From the NCBI RefSeq assembly GCF_009389715.1, contig NW_024068008.1, forward strand, positions 186,001 through 250,000: a stretch of DNA of 64,000 bases, in the 5' to 3' direction. This document shows positions 32,167 to 44,339 of this stretch, piece after piece (position 1 is the stretch's first letter; the number at the start of each line of letters is the position of its first letter). Under the pieces are notes generated by a model that was not told the DNA's origin, did no database searches, and saw nothing but the letters and a program-made list of their open reading frames with translations. Origin of the DNA: Phoenix dactylifera (Eukaryota > Streptophyta > Magnoliopsida > Arecales > Arecaceae). The position numbers and the translations under genes were made by a program.

Positions 32167-34166
32167 ATGGTGGAGATGGACAGACTCGGTGATCTGCCTG
32201 ATCCAATCCTTGCTCTCATATTTGGGAAACTACCCTTCAAAGAAGGTGCAAGAACAACAATCCTTGGTAAGAGATACAGAAGCATCTGGCCATGCTCTTC
32301 AAATATTGAACTCGATGAGACGGCCTTTACTCTTGATAACATGCGCCACCGGTTAAGGTGTGATGGCCGCCACTCCCTTGCCAAAGGGATCAAGAAGACA
32401 GGCCGGCAAGCCTTCGTCAACTATGCATGCCGCTTCTTTGCAAGATACCATGAGCCAAAAATTCAGAGCTTTCGCCTTCATTTCTCTAAACCTCGCAGGT
32501 ATGACCTAGAAGTTAATAATTGGATCAAATTTATTGCCAAACGGCATATCGAAGAGCTTGAGGTGGATTTTTTGGACAGTGATAAAGTTGGTTGGGATGC
32601 TTCTGGGTTTAATCGCGGTGAGTTTCCCCATGATGTCTATGAAATGTGTCGTTCATTACACACCTTGAAACTATTATGCTGTGAGTTCCAACCCGATCGG
32701 TTTAGCGCATTCACTGCCCTTAGGATGCTTTACATAGAACGTGTCGATTTAGACTCAGAGACACTTGTGGTCTTGATGGCAAATAGCCGATGTCTGAAAG
32801 ACCTATCATTGGTGGAGATGAAGGTAACGGGTCTTATCAAAATCATAGATAAGAATCAGTCACTAACTACCTTGTACTTCCGGGATTGCATGCCATCAAA
32901 TATGGGATACATCATTGAAACACCGAAACTAAACAGATTTAGCTATATTGGAGATTTAGATCCTATCGAATTTAGAGACCTACCAAGTCTCCAGGAAGTA
33001 GAGTTCAACTTTAGTACAGGGGCACCGTTCCAACCTGATGGTGATGCTATATGCAATGATCTTCTTCCTGGAGTTCGCAATGCCAAATCGTTGACCGTAT
33101 GCAGCTATTTCCTTCAGGTTAGGTTTCAAATTATATAGTTTCGTATTGCAGATTTATACAATTAAATACAATTACTTGTCTATGCGACAGCCAATAGTAA
33201 CTTTTCTTCATGCTTCAATGTCTTTATTTAAGCTAAACTTCGAGAATATATTGTACTGAGAATCAATTTGCTTATTGCATGCTTAGCAATTTGAGCTTGT
33301 TATTCCATGAGAAAATATTGTTTTAATTTTTGTGATTATATACCATATTGAATATATTAAATTTAATCCTTGAGTAAGACTGTTGTTCTTAAATCAGTAT
33401 GTATAATGAACATATTTGATCACATCTGATCTGAAATAATTTGATTAGTAAATAAGAGATTAGTTTTTTCTATGTACATTAATCACATTTGATCTGAAAC
33501 TATTATTCGTTAGATCTTGTAGACTGCATTGAGTCTGACAAAAATCACAATTTGATATTTTGCTGTCGATGTTATGTGAAGGTCGTAACTAGTGGAGTGA
33601 GCAAATTCCAGTTACAAGAACCAATCAATGGTCTAAGGCATCTGGATCTTTTTTCAGCAGAATTGCATCAGGATGAACTACCAGGAGTTGCCTTCTTGCT
33701 AAGAAGTTATATTGACTTGGAAACCCTCACGATTGAACTAGGAGAGAAAACTGAAATCGAAGTAAGTAATTTGACTTTTGAAATGTAACAGTCTAATGAA
33801 AATCTTGTCCCTTATTAATTTTACTTTGTCTTGCTACCTAAGAATAATTATGTCAAATTTCAGGATTATGAATATCCCTATGAAACAGTCCTAAATGGTC
33901 GAGCATTCTGGGAGTCTTTAACCTCACAGCCATTCCTTTGCCTTCAGAACCATCTTAAGACAGTGAAGATCGAAGGATTTACTGCTGAAGAAAATGAAGT
34001 TGAGTTTTTAAGGTTTTTGATTGAAAAATCCAAAGTTTTGGAAAAGATAATAGTCGACATCTCAAAGGGTCCATCACTTCCAGAGATTCATCAATGTATA
34101 GTAGCTGCTCAAGGACTACGAAGCTTTAGGAAGGCCTCACCTATGGTACAAATCATAATATGCTAA
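32167..34166 (+). CDS. F-box/FBD (LRR-type) protein, intact, 477 residues
   Basis: Predicted SCF ubiquitin-ligase substrate receptor. Three exons (32167-33117, 33582-33761, 33864-34166) all join in phase 0 at GT-AG borders. The F-box lies near residues 4-42 (RLGDLPDPILALIFGKLPFK, then KRYRSIWP). A leucine-rich middle follows (CRSLHTLKLLCCEF, CLKDLSLVEM). A C-terminal FBD-like region is around 400-460 (FWESLTSQPFLCLQNHLKTV, EVEFLRFLIEKSKVLEKI). The codon aligned with the paralog's ATG is TTG here (32,155), so translation probably starts four codons later at 32,167. That costs nothing of the F-box. No stop or frameshift was seen. The substrate is unknown. Confidence 0.85.
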
Positions 34167-34672
34167 TTGAGGTAGTCTCGTCAAGACTTGTGGCATCCTG
34201 CAGCATTTAAGTAAGACTTCCTTTTCCCATTAAAAAAAAAGTAAGACCTCTTTTATGGTGAAATTTGGTTTTCAGATTGGATCGGTAAAGGTGTAGAATA
34301 ATTGGTATTTAGAGTTATCTGATTATTTTTTCAGTGCTAATTATTCCTAAATTGATTATGTTTCTTTGTCGAGTTATCTATAATGTGGAGTTTTGCTTAA
34401 ATATATAGCATGAATTCTGAAACTCCACGTCCACCAAATTTGCTTGACTAGTTTACAATATGGACCGACAGGCACAAGAATATGATATGATAATCATGGA
34501 TCTTAATGAAATTTGATGGAAATATTGAAGTAACTGTCAGAAGGGAATACAAGGTAACTGATGGGTAGATGGCGCTAGTAATTGTTTAACAGAAAACCAT
34601 CTCATTATAAGTATTTGATTTAGTGGTCGGCAACCATCTACTAAGATCCTGCTCAAGTGTTAGGTCTTGATT

Positions 34673-34969
34673 GAAACCCTAATACACTTATAAGGAAAAA
34701 AAATCTCCTTAGCATATAAATAGAAAATATTGATCTCAATATTATCAAAGGAACGACCAATACACTTAAACAACATATTTTGTGCAAAGGAAGAACACCA
34801 AAGAATTGTTAATAACACCAAAGAAACCCTAATACACTTATAAGGAAAAAAAATCTCCTTAGCATATAAATAGAAAATATTGATCTCAATATTATCAAAG
34901 GAACGAACAATACACTTAAACAACATATCTTGTGCAAAGGAAGAACACCAAAGAATTGTTAATAACACA
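34673..34969 (-). repeat. 150-bp tandem duplication
   Basis: The unit starting GAAACCCTAATACACTTATA occurs at 34,673 and 34,823 and is nearly identical (a few mismatches). The minus strand is open across both units (to about 35,070) but no domain is recognised. It is likely part of a retroelement or a repeat, not a gene. Confidence 0.8.
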
Positions 34970-34979
34970 TAATCAGCTG

Positions 34980-36060
34980 GCCAGCATAAGTTGTTGTGAA
35001 GAGGTTCAAGGTTTGATGTTGGACTGTAAGAGGAAGAAGAAGATACTAAAGATAAATAGTATAGATACATTATAAGATTGACAAACTTGACTGGACCAAA
35101 ACTAACTGCCCCCCTTCCCTCATCAGGGTTTCAATTAGTTTTGGCAGTTCTAGTAAATGCGGGCAGAAGTTGATGAGTCTCACTCTAGTTTCAAGTGTTT
35201 CAACTAGTTTTGACTGAACATAACTAAAACTAATCTTCAATATTTTTTTTATATTTTATTTTGCTATTTACTATAATGGGTTTGTCTATCTATTTAGGTA
35301 GATAAGCTACATAATCTCAAGTTTCCCTCAAGTTTCTTGTTTTCTCGAATTAAAGAAGAGGATGATAATACCCGTGATTCTTGACGAGCCAAGGACTCCA
35401 AAAAAACTCTTATTATAGCAATATTTATAAGATAGTTCATAACAACAATATATATTTATGTAGAATGAATGAAAAATATATATTTGTATATAATGTTCAA
35501 ATGTCACTTATATGAATAGGGGTAGAGCAAGAATTTTTGTGCAGAGGGCAAAGTCTAATACCTTTATGTCAAATAATAGAGCCCCAAATCCCCCTTGGCT
35601 AAAACAAAATCCAAAAATTGTCCCTTCATTTCACAAAATAAAGTGGTGAGCGCTCACTCTCCACCACCACCCCCATATTTTCACTCTTGAACGCAGTATA
35701 CTATATATTCGGTCTCCATAAGCACCTCTTCAACATTTTTCTGCTTTTTACATGTGCACCTTTCTTCCCTTGTATATGCATAAACTTTATTAGTAAACCC
35801 TGTCTTCAGATATTCAATATAAAGCAACTAAGAGTATACAATAAGATATGAGCAAGACATCAGGTGAAGATAATTAATTGTCAACTATGTAGTAAACAAT
35901 TTAAATCAATAGGTTTGTATTGTTACTATTAAATCAAAATTAAACAATGTACTTTCTAAATTTAAATCATGATCAAGGAAATTGGATTCTTTCATCATCA
36001 TCATCATCATCATTAACATAATCCTCATTATCATCTTCGACAGTAGTAGTAACTATAGAC
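34980..36060. other. Non-coding intergenic DNA
   Basis: No gene seen. It includes a (TCA)n microsatellite at 35,992-36,013. Confidence 0.45.
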
Positions 36061-36064
36061 CATA

Positions 36065-37690
36065 ACCAACAATCCCTAGTTGGCATGCAACATTTTGAAA
36101 GGTACATAGTTGACTAACCAGCTCCAAGTTCAGAACAAAAATTGTGGTTGTTGTAGCATTTTTCCTTGCAATTACAAGTTATAATAAACAACCCCAAATT
36201 GTGATGTGATATTTTGAAAAATGATCGATTGACTATCTCAAAATTCAATCTGACATTGTGGTGTTTTTGGTATTTTAGGCTTCAATTATGGGCAGTTTTG
36301 GCATTCTAGGCTTCCAACAATTATAAAAAGTTGGTTGCAAAAGAAGGAAATTTGAAAAGGGACATCCCCCTCATCTTTTCTACTTTTTTTTTTGCTTGTT
36401 TCATAGTCTCATAATTTTGATTTTCCTCTTCATATTCAAGCTTTTCTAATTTTTCCGCTCTTTTTAGTGGTGCTGCATCAAGGATCATTGCCACCTTGCC
36501 AGTCGATCATCAGCCCTATTCAAACACCAGCTCATCACAAGCATATCTAGTCATCTCTCTGCATCTTTTTATCAACTAGAATTGATACATATGATAAAAA
36601 TGATAGCTTTTATTGTTTATTGAGTTTTTTTTTCTTTTCCTCTTATTCAAGTGGATTGAATCTTGTTTGCCACATCCTAGATCCAATCCATATATACTTG
36701 AATCACATAAAAAAGAACATTTTTGTTTCTTCTTTTTTTGCTGGGGGATGGAAAAAAATTAGACCATCCTTCCCATTCTTCTCTTTCTGATTTGCATAAT
36801 GCCCAATTTTATAGGCTTCTTCCAAATTAAACTTAAAAACTTAATTTGACATTCAAGTAGGTTTGGCATTAGTTTTCGAGGTTTTAAAGTTTTGTTTGGA
36901 AAAAGCATGTTAGATTGGCCTCATGCAAGTTAGAAAAACAAGAACAGAAAGATGGTCTATTTTTTTTCCCTCTCTTCCCAACAAAAAAAGGAGAAAAAAA
37001 AAGATGGTCTTTTTTTTTGTGATCCAAATATGAATTGGAGTTGGAATGTGGCAAACAAGATTGGAGTTGGAATGTGGCAAATAAGATTGGATCCACTTAA
37101 ATGAAAGGAGGAAAAAAAAAATAATAAACAACCAAAGCTATCATATTTATCACATGTATCAATTCTTCTTGATAAAAAAAGAAGAAAATGGAGAACAATA
37201 ACAAGAGCCACCTATGATGTGCAAGGGTTAGAATAGGTTTGACTGTCGACTAGTAAAGTGGCAAGGATCCTTCATGCCGCACCCTTGAAGAGAAGGGGAA
37301 ATCAGATATGCTTGAATAAGAAGGAGAAAATGGAAACTATAAAACTGTAAAATAAGAAAGAAAAGAGGCAAGGAAGAGGAGGATGTGCCTTTGCGCAATT
37401 TTCTCCTTTTCCATCCATCTTTTTATAATTGCTAGAGGCCTAGAATGCCAAAACTACCCATAACTGAAGCCTAAAATACCAAAAGCACCATAATTTTGGA
37501 TTTAATTTTGAGCTGGTTAATTGGTCAATTTTCAAAATAATATAGCATCAAAATTAGGTGTTGTTGGTTATAGTCGACAATTGCAAGGAAGCCTAAAATG
37601 CTAAAACCACTGCAATTTTTGTTTTGATCATTGAAATGGTCAGTCGGCTATTTTTCAAAATTTTGCATCCCAACTAGGGGTTGTTTGTGC
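36065..37690. mobile_element. Foldback-type element with about 700-bp inverted arms
   Basis: The left arm (about 36,065-36,760) and right arm (about 36,900-37,690) are reverse complements with moderate divergence. Paired landmarks include AACAATCCCTAGTTGG / CCAACTAGGGGTTGTT at the outer ends, TTTTGGCATTCTAGGC / GCCTAGAATGCCAAAA, and AATTGATACATATGATAAA / TTATCACATGTATCAATT. Only about 140 bp separates the arms. No ORF of note. A transcript would fold into a long hairpin. The target duplication was not resolved. Confidence 0.8.
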
Positions 37691-37699
37691 ATAGGACCC

Positions 37700-40530
37700 A
37701 TGGGTAAACATGGAGATTAGTTAGATCTAAGTGAATTTTCTGTTATTTCATAAGAATGCAAATAATAGCATGGAATGTTTTTTTTTTTTTTGGGTTGGGT
37801 TGGCGGGGGATGCATGCGGGAGGGATGGCTGGCATAGCATCTCATAAGGATATCTGGCTCCCCCCTTGTATATGCAATATTAGTTTCAGCTTGAAATTGA
37901 TAGAACTAAATAAATAAAGAAGTTATATAATAAAAACAATCTAAACTATTGTAGAATATAATTTTAGTTGTTTATCTTTATTTTTAAATTATTTATTACT
38001 TTTTTATTGAAAATTTAAAATTTATGGTGGAATTTCCAAAATTGTTGAAACAACCAAAACCAAAACTTAGTCAACTGAAAACATGTTTTCAAATATTGAT
38101 TCAGAATGACTTTCCTTCATCATTCTTGCAAATCGAGATAGTCAAGCTTCCTCTCTTCCTTCCTACTCTGCGTGCCAGCCTGCTTGTGATGCTGCGCCTT
38201 TTCTTAATTTTATTTTCCCATACATAGTAAATCCGGAAGGCATTAATCCCTGCACAATCTCTCTCCCTTTGTGTTCTTATTCTTCTCCCTAAGCAAGCAA
38301 TCACCATGTGCCACAATTTTATTTTTTTAATCCACATATGGTATCCCCGCGATCCCTACTATTTTCTTGTTCTTTTTCACCCCATGCATCTATTCCTAGC
38401 CTACCAACGATACTCTCTCTATCTTTACTACTTATCCCATGCACATAGCATGCCTTCCTCATCTCTTCTATCTTCTCTCTCGCACCCCTCAGCTTTCTCC
38501 AAGTCTTCTCTTTCGAACATCTCTCTCTCTCTCTGTTGACCCTTACCCCCTTACTTCCTCCTTATTTCTTCTTTCCCTTCCTTGTCTAAAAGCTTCTCTG
38601 AGAACCACATTGTGATGCCGCCAGATGTCACTCCTGTGATACCAACAATAATCTTCCCTATGATGCCCCTAGATGTCTCATCTATGATGGCACTAGACAT
38701 CTCTCTTGCAGTGCTGCTAGATGTCTCCCTATACTACTAGCCACTGCCAACCTATAGTTTACTCCCCACACTCTATCTCTATATTGCTCTTTCCATTCTA
38801 TCTCCCTATATTTGTATATGTAGGATCTCGCCATTCTCTCTTAGATCAATAGGCTAGGGAACATGATCTCCAAGAAATATCTCTTTTTAATTATTTATAT
38901 AGGAGCTAGTTGGTGAATGTTTAGATTAGATATTCTTGTATTATAAAGGATAAATAACTTGTTAGAGATCATCATATGTTAGGCCAATAGATGTGTACCT
39001 ATATATATTAGGAATCTACTATTCAAAGGTAGAGCTAGTGGTTTACATATCTAGGATCACCATTTTTGATCGCAAAAGACCTTAGGTTGTGAGGCTCTGA
39101 GAGGATCTCACAACCCTAAAGTAAAGGAAAGATTGTATTCTAAGGATTACACTTTAGGATGTTTGGAAGGAAATCTAATGATCGATGTTGGTATTTTTGG
39201 TTTTGTATAGTCTTTTGCCATAAAATATTTCTGGACCTTGTTGCTCTAGATTTCTAATTGTCTCAATCAGCATATTTACATCCCTAGTATCAAATATATA
39301 TCCATCACTTGAAATGACAATAGTTCTTGAAAATAAATAAATTTATAGAGTTATTTATAAAAATGATTGAAAATATATATTATGTTTGATTTAACCCAAT
39401 ATAAGAAATTAATTTTAAAATATGGATCAAGAATAAATTTTTTTATTAACTATGTTAGTCAGATTTTTCATGATGTAAGTGTGTTAAAGATGGACATGTT
39501 AGATTGGCATATTATGTAGCAATATTATACTATTTTCATATTGATACATCAAAAAATCTTATGAGTATTTCAAAACCTTATATTTATGGTACAAAATTCA
39601 GTTTTGGGATTGCTGGGAAAAACTCTTCGTCACTCTTTAGCTATGCTTCTAGCCTAGCTAATGGGACTGATCATTGGCAAATATGTGTTCAGATATTAAT
39701 TCCTTAAGGCATCCATTCTAGAGCTAAATATGATTTTGGGCCTGCACTAAGGGCCAAATGTGATCTTAGGCCTTGTCATGATGCTAATCGTTGTTGTAAT
39801 CACAAAGACTAAGAGGGGGCCATCTTGATAAATATTTCTTGAATATTTTATGAAATTATGGTTTCTCGATAGTTAATGTTAAACATAGTATTTGCTCTTA
39901 TTTTGAAAGGTTAATTGCTTAAGTTATTGACATTGTGAACCAATTATGGAAATCTTATCTTGATTTATAACCAACTTCCTTGATGAATTAATAGTGACAT
40001 CTGCACTAATCTAAATACTGATATTATTATTTTTTGATCCAACTAGAGGTGTTGGTATCTTACTAGACTATAAGCTCATTACTTTTTTTTGTTATTTTTA
40101 AGATACTGAGGGGCAGCTGGATTATGGGTAGTGTGCTGGAGTGCATAAGGTTTAGTTGGATCTTCTTATTTTGAGTTATTTATGTATTACAAAATATTGT
40201 GAATTATCTATTGATGATTTAGAGACTGTTAATGATTAACCTTAATATTTACAAAATTATTAAATAATATTAATGTTGAAATTATTAAGTTAGCATTTTA
40301 GACGATCCAAATCTTACCAATTCCTGATATAATTATAGTAACTTTTTTTGGAATTTCATATGTGGATTTAAAAGATGTAGGAAAACTTTATATGTCTGAT
40401 AGAGCTAAGGCTTTTAGGATGTGCAGCAATTTATCACAATCTTTTTCTAGCTTATGCTACTGTGTTAGAGCATAATACTATGTAATTTTCTTTATAATTG
40501 CTTCAATTTGTCAGCACTTTTCATCTATAT
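37700..40530. other. Non-coding intergenic DNA
   Basis: No gene recognised. There are pyrimidine-rich stretches (38,130-38,600) and the phrases GATGTC...ATGATG..CTAGAT repeat near 38,615-38,730 in a degenerate array of about 35 bp. Confidence 0.45.
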
Positions 40531-40533
40531 TAA

Positions 40534-41378
40534 GGGGCATTTGGAGCCTTGACGTTGTATTACAAATCAAGTCACATTGTAACTTAAGTTGCAGCAATTG
40601 ACATACAAGGAAGCTCACTTTTTGTGTTTGAAGGAGAGTATGGGGAAAAGAGGGGAGCCTCTAGCAAACATTCTATTGAACACCTTGTGAATGGATGCAA
40701 TGTCGAAATACTCGATGTGCATGGAGAGAAGAGTGTTCTGGATGAAGAGGTCTATATCGAAGCTACCAATAGAGAGGGCCTAGTTGTAGACCTAGTCATC
40801 TATGTGGAAGGAGAAGGTAATGATGCAGGCCTTAAGGATGGCTGAGAAGGTGAAGGAGAGGCAAAAGGGATAGGTACTAGCAGAAGAAGAGGGTGGTGTC
40901 TTGATGTTTAAGGTAGAGGAGATGGTTCTGGGCATCACGGGAGCTGGCGAAGAGGAGCAAGGCTGGAGAGGAGAGAAAGATATAAGAAGAAGAAGGAGGA
41001 GGAGAGGCCTACGATGGTGAAGTCTGAGGCAGAGAAGATGGCCATGGGCCTTATAAAGGTGGCTAGGGCTGACGTTAGCATCGAGGAAGACGGCGAGGTG
41101 AGACTCAAAAGCAGGGGTGGGGAAAGAGAGGGGAAGGGAAGGAAGATGACAAGGAGGAGAGAAAATCTTTTTTAATTAAGATAACTACTTGAGTTGTAAC
41201 TCATCCAATTGCCATTTTGGTTGCAAATTAACCTATCACAATGATAGCTTTGAATTGTAATTTAACGAGTAAATCAATTTACCATGCAATTTGACATGTA
41301 AGCATTCAGAAAAGTAAGTTGGCATGCACCTGCAAATTGAGCTACATGTGGCTCCAATTACAAGACTCCTAACAGCCC
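40534..41378. mobile_element. Harbinger/Tourist-like non-autonomous element (845 bp)
   Basis: Left end GGGGCATTTGGAGCCTTG and right end inverted GGGCTGTTAGGAGTCTTG. TTAA flanks both ends (40,530-40,533 and 41,379-41,382), consistent with a TTA/TAA target duplication. Inside there is a GA-rich stretch (40,625-41,165) with a 73-residue open frame of unknown nature. The terminal match is imperfect, so the assignment is tentative. Confidence 0.55.
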
Positions 41379-41654
41379 TTAAGGACAAGTTTAGTTGCAA
41401 GGAAGTGTTAGAAGTGCCTTAGTTAAGGTGCACTTTGGACCGTCCCTAATAAAGTAGCACAAATGAGCAAATAATTCTACAATAGCTGAACTACATAGGA
41501 AGTCTCCTTTTGGCCAAACTGTGCCTTGACCAATCAGCCCAAACTGACAACGTCTTTGCTAATCCTAGTTTGAGGTGCCCAATTTCAGGCAAACCAACAT
41601 GTCCGAAGGATCACATCTCTCCCAACTCATACTTTCATTACTAGTGGACATTTG

Positions 41655-42093
41655 TGCAACAACCCAGAACATCACCCAAAATGGCTAGCCAGAAGGTATT
41701 ATTTGGGTTCCTTGATCCTGTATAAGTACCCAAGATCTACCCAGCGAATAACCGATGTGGGATTAAACACACGCCCGCACGGGTCCTCACATACTCCTCC
41801 CGTTCAAGCCCTAACGTCCTCGTCAGGCTAAGGATTCATATCTATTCAAATCTAATCACAAACACCACGATTGGCCCATGATTAGCCCCAATGGATCCGT
41901 GCTGCAGTGTCCCCTAGTCCACATAGGTTATGAGCCGGGTCCATTTTGATACTATTTGTAACAACCTAGGACATCACCCAAAATGGCTAGCAGGAAGGTA
42001 TTATTTGGGTTCCTTGATCCTGTATAAGTACCCAAGATCTACTCAGCGAATAATCGATGTGGGATTAAACACACGCCCGCACGGGTCCTCACA
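41655..42093 (-). mobile_element. TRIM retrotransposon copy 2, complete (439 bp)
   Basis: Two 137-bp terminal repeats (41,655-41,791 and 41,957-42,093) are nearly identical. On the minus strand they start TGTGAGGACCCGTGCGGGCG and end GTTACA/GTTGCA. Next to the 5' repeat on the minus strand is a tRNA-Met type primer site (AGTATCAAAATGGACC). A purine tract (GGGAGGAGTA) precedes the 3' repeat. The target duplication ATTTG is perfect (41,650-41,654 and 42,094-42,098). High identity of the repeats indicates a recent insertion. Confidence 0.95.
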
Positions 42094-42599
42094 ATTTGAT
42101 CTTAGATGCTTTAGAGTTCTGTTGTAATCTAATGAAGATGTATTTAGTCACCCATGACCATCTAGCTTTCTTCTTTTGACCTTTGATACTTAATCATGTA
42201 TAGCACACCATAAAAAAAACTTTAGATGTGTCGCACTGTCATTACTCCTCAAAAAGACATCACTCCTTCACTTGAAGGATCCAATCCACTCCTTGATTGT
42301 AGGATTCTTCAAATCCTTACATGTATATTAAGAATGAATTACTTCATAGCTCTTGAAGAAGAGTTAAGAATACGGGTGGAAAGAAGATCATGCAATATTA
42401 CTTTTTGTCTTATATGCAGTTTACATTTTGCATAAAAAACAAAGGAAGATACGAAACAATCAGAGAAACAAAAAAACATAACAGAATCATTTTTCATCAT
42501 TTCTTTAATGTCTGCAAACTTTCAATCAGTACCCAAACTGACAGTGTTTTGTTTGTCTCCAATTGTCCATTTAAAAAGTTTTATTTTATTTTTATTGTT

Positions 42600-43760
42600 T
42601 TCTGTTGTTAGTATTACTGGTAGATCGTTTGCTTTGGTGAACTGCCTGCATGCCTTCTCTTTTGAATGAAGCTTTCATGATTAAGTCCGCCTTTAATTTG
42701 TTCCTTTAAGCCAGCTGCTCATCCTTGAAGATGACCAGCATTGGGACCTTGTCTTTGGCAATGCATTTTAGATTGATCAAAACTCTGATCGCTAAGTGAA
42801 TTGATTTCTTCATGTTTGTTATGTTGAAATTCTTGAGAAAAGATAATAGATTTCGGACAGGAGATGGGGTTCTATCTAACCAAAGTTGTTTTGACTTTGC
42901 TGGCCTTCAGCTGAACGTGTCCTCAAAATGAAGCAATGCTTCAGTGAGAATGCAGATGAGGGATGGAGAAAAACAATGTGGGAGATTGAAATTTCTCAAT
43001 AATTAGAGATGTTACCTCTTTCCTGATTCTGAGATCAGAACTTAAATAACTTGCTTTGGCTGCAGCTGGTTGTTTACTGTACCCTGTGTGTTTTTTTCCC
43101 CCAAAAAGTAAGGTACCCTGTATGGTTTTATACATCGACTTTTCTGTTTTCCTTCGCTGTAGTATTCAGCATGTTATTGTGTTGTTGTACTACAGCTATA
43201 TATTGTCCTTCATACAAATAAGAACATTTATATCTTCACTTCTATGTACTGTGTGATCTTAGAAGGATCGTTTATCACATTTTGCTGAATTGAATTAAAG
43301 GCCATGCCTTCATTCTGTACTATCGCATTGGCACTGTTTTTTGCACCTCATGTTACATTTTTGGACCTTCTTTTTTCTGGCCAAACCAAGCAATGTCTTA
43401 GCCTTGTAATTTTCATTTCTTTGGTTTTTCTTTGTGCGACCTCTCTAATTAATACACTTGGCAATTGAAAATCTTTTCAGCTATTTCATCTTTCTTTTGT
43501 GAAACAAATTGCAGTAGTTTTGAGCATATGCTGTCTTCAACATCAATCTCTTTGAGGTATTCCATTAACTTGTGAAGAAACAAAAAGTCAAAAACAATAT
43601 GATGCCAAACAGGCCCTAACAAATTGTAGGTCCAAATGTATAAGCTTTGTTGATTGACAATGGAGAAACAGGAAGGTATTTTTCAGTTCAAAATTGTCAT
43701 AAATTCTCTTTTGGGCAACCGTACGTCTGTCATTTTGACTGTCATGTTAATCCTCATGGA
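42600..43760 (+). repeat. Duplicated segment, copy 2 (paralogous to 4,430-5,620)
   Basis: This aligns in order with 4,430-5,620, with many differences. Both copies lie next to DNA later invaded by CACTA-A elements. The origin was not identified. Confidence 0.55.
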
Positions 43761-44339
43761 GATTTTTTGTCATTGAATTCTGCAAACTTATTGGTACTAT
43801 TGGGAGCACTCAAATCGTTTAAATTAAGTGGAGACATTAATCCTTACACTGAGCTGCATGATGGCATGATGCTGTAAATGTTTATAGAGCCTTTGACATT
43901 TATCTAAAACTGCTTGTTATGGCTGATAGACACTACTAGCCGCAGTGACCTGTAAAAATAGCCTCATCTTAATGACAAGCACACCTTCTGTCTCGTTATT
44001 TGTGCCAACGCACGTACAGGTTTCATAGTTTCTTCTTAGGTAACCATGCCCACAAAATTGTGCAAAAAAATTTTAAAGTGTCCTTTCACTACAGTAAAAG
44101 GGGGAAACGCCGACGCTACGGAAAAGCGTCGGTAAATTCTTGTCCCGTGCTAAATTTTGCCGATGCTTTTAGTGAGTGTGGGCAAATTGAAGGATTAGAC
44201 GACGCTTAAAAACGTCGTCGTAGACTGAAGCCAAACGACGCTTTAAAGCGTCGTTGTTGATGGCCTAAGACGACGCGTATATGCGTGGTTAATCCAAACG
44301 GTAAAACGACGCTTATAAGCGTCGCCGAAGGCACCTTAA

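Noticed and set aside
34660..35070. A 136-codon minus ORF with an internal repeat
   Set aside because: The repeat is a 150-bp DNA tandem duplication that happens to keep frame; no recognisable protein family.
40624..40845. A 73-codon acidic ORF inside the 40.5-41.4 kb element
   Set aside because: Short, no motif, within a GA-rich interior of a likely non-autonomous transposon.
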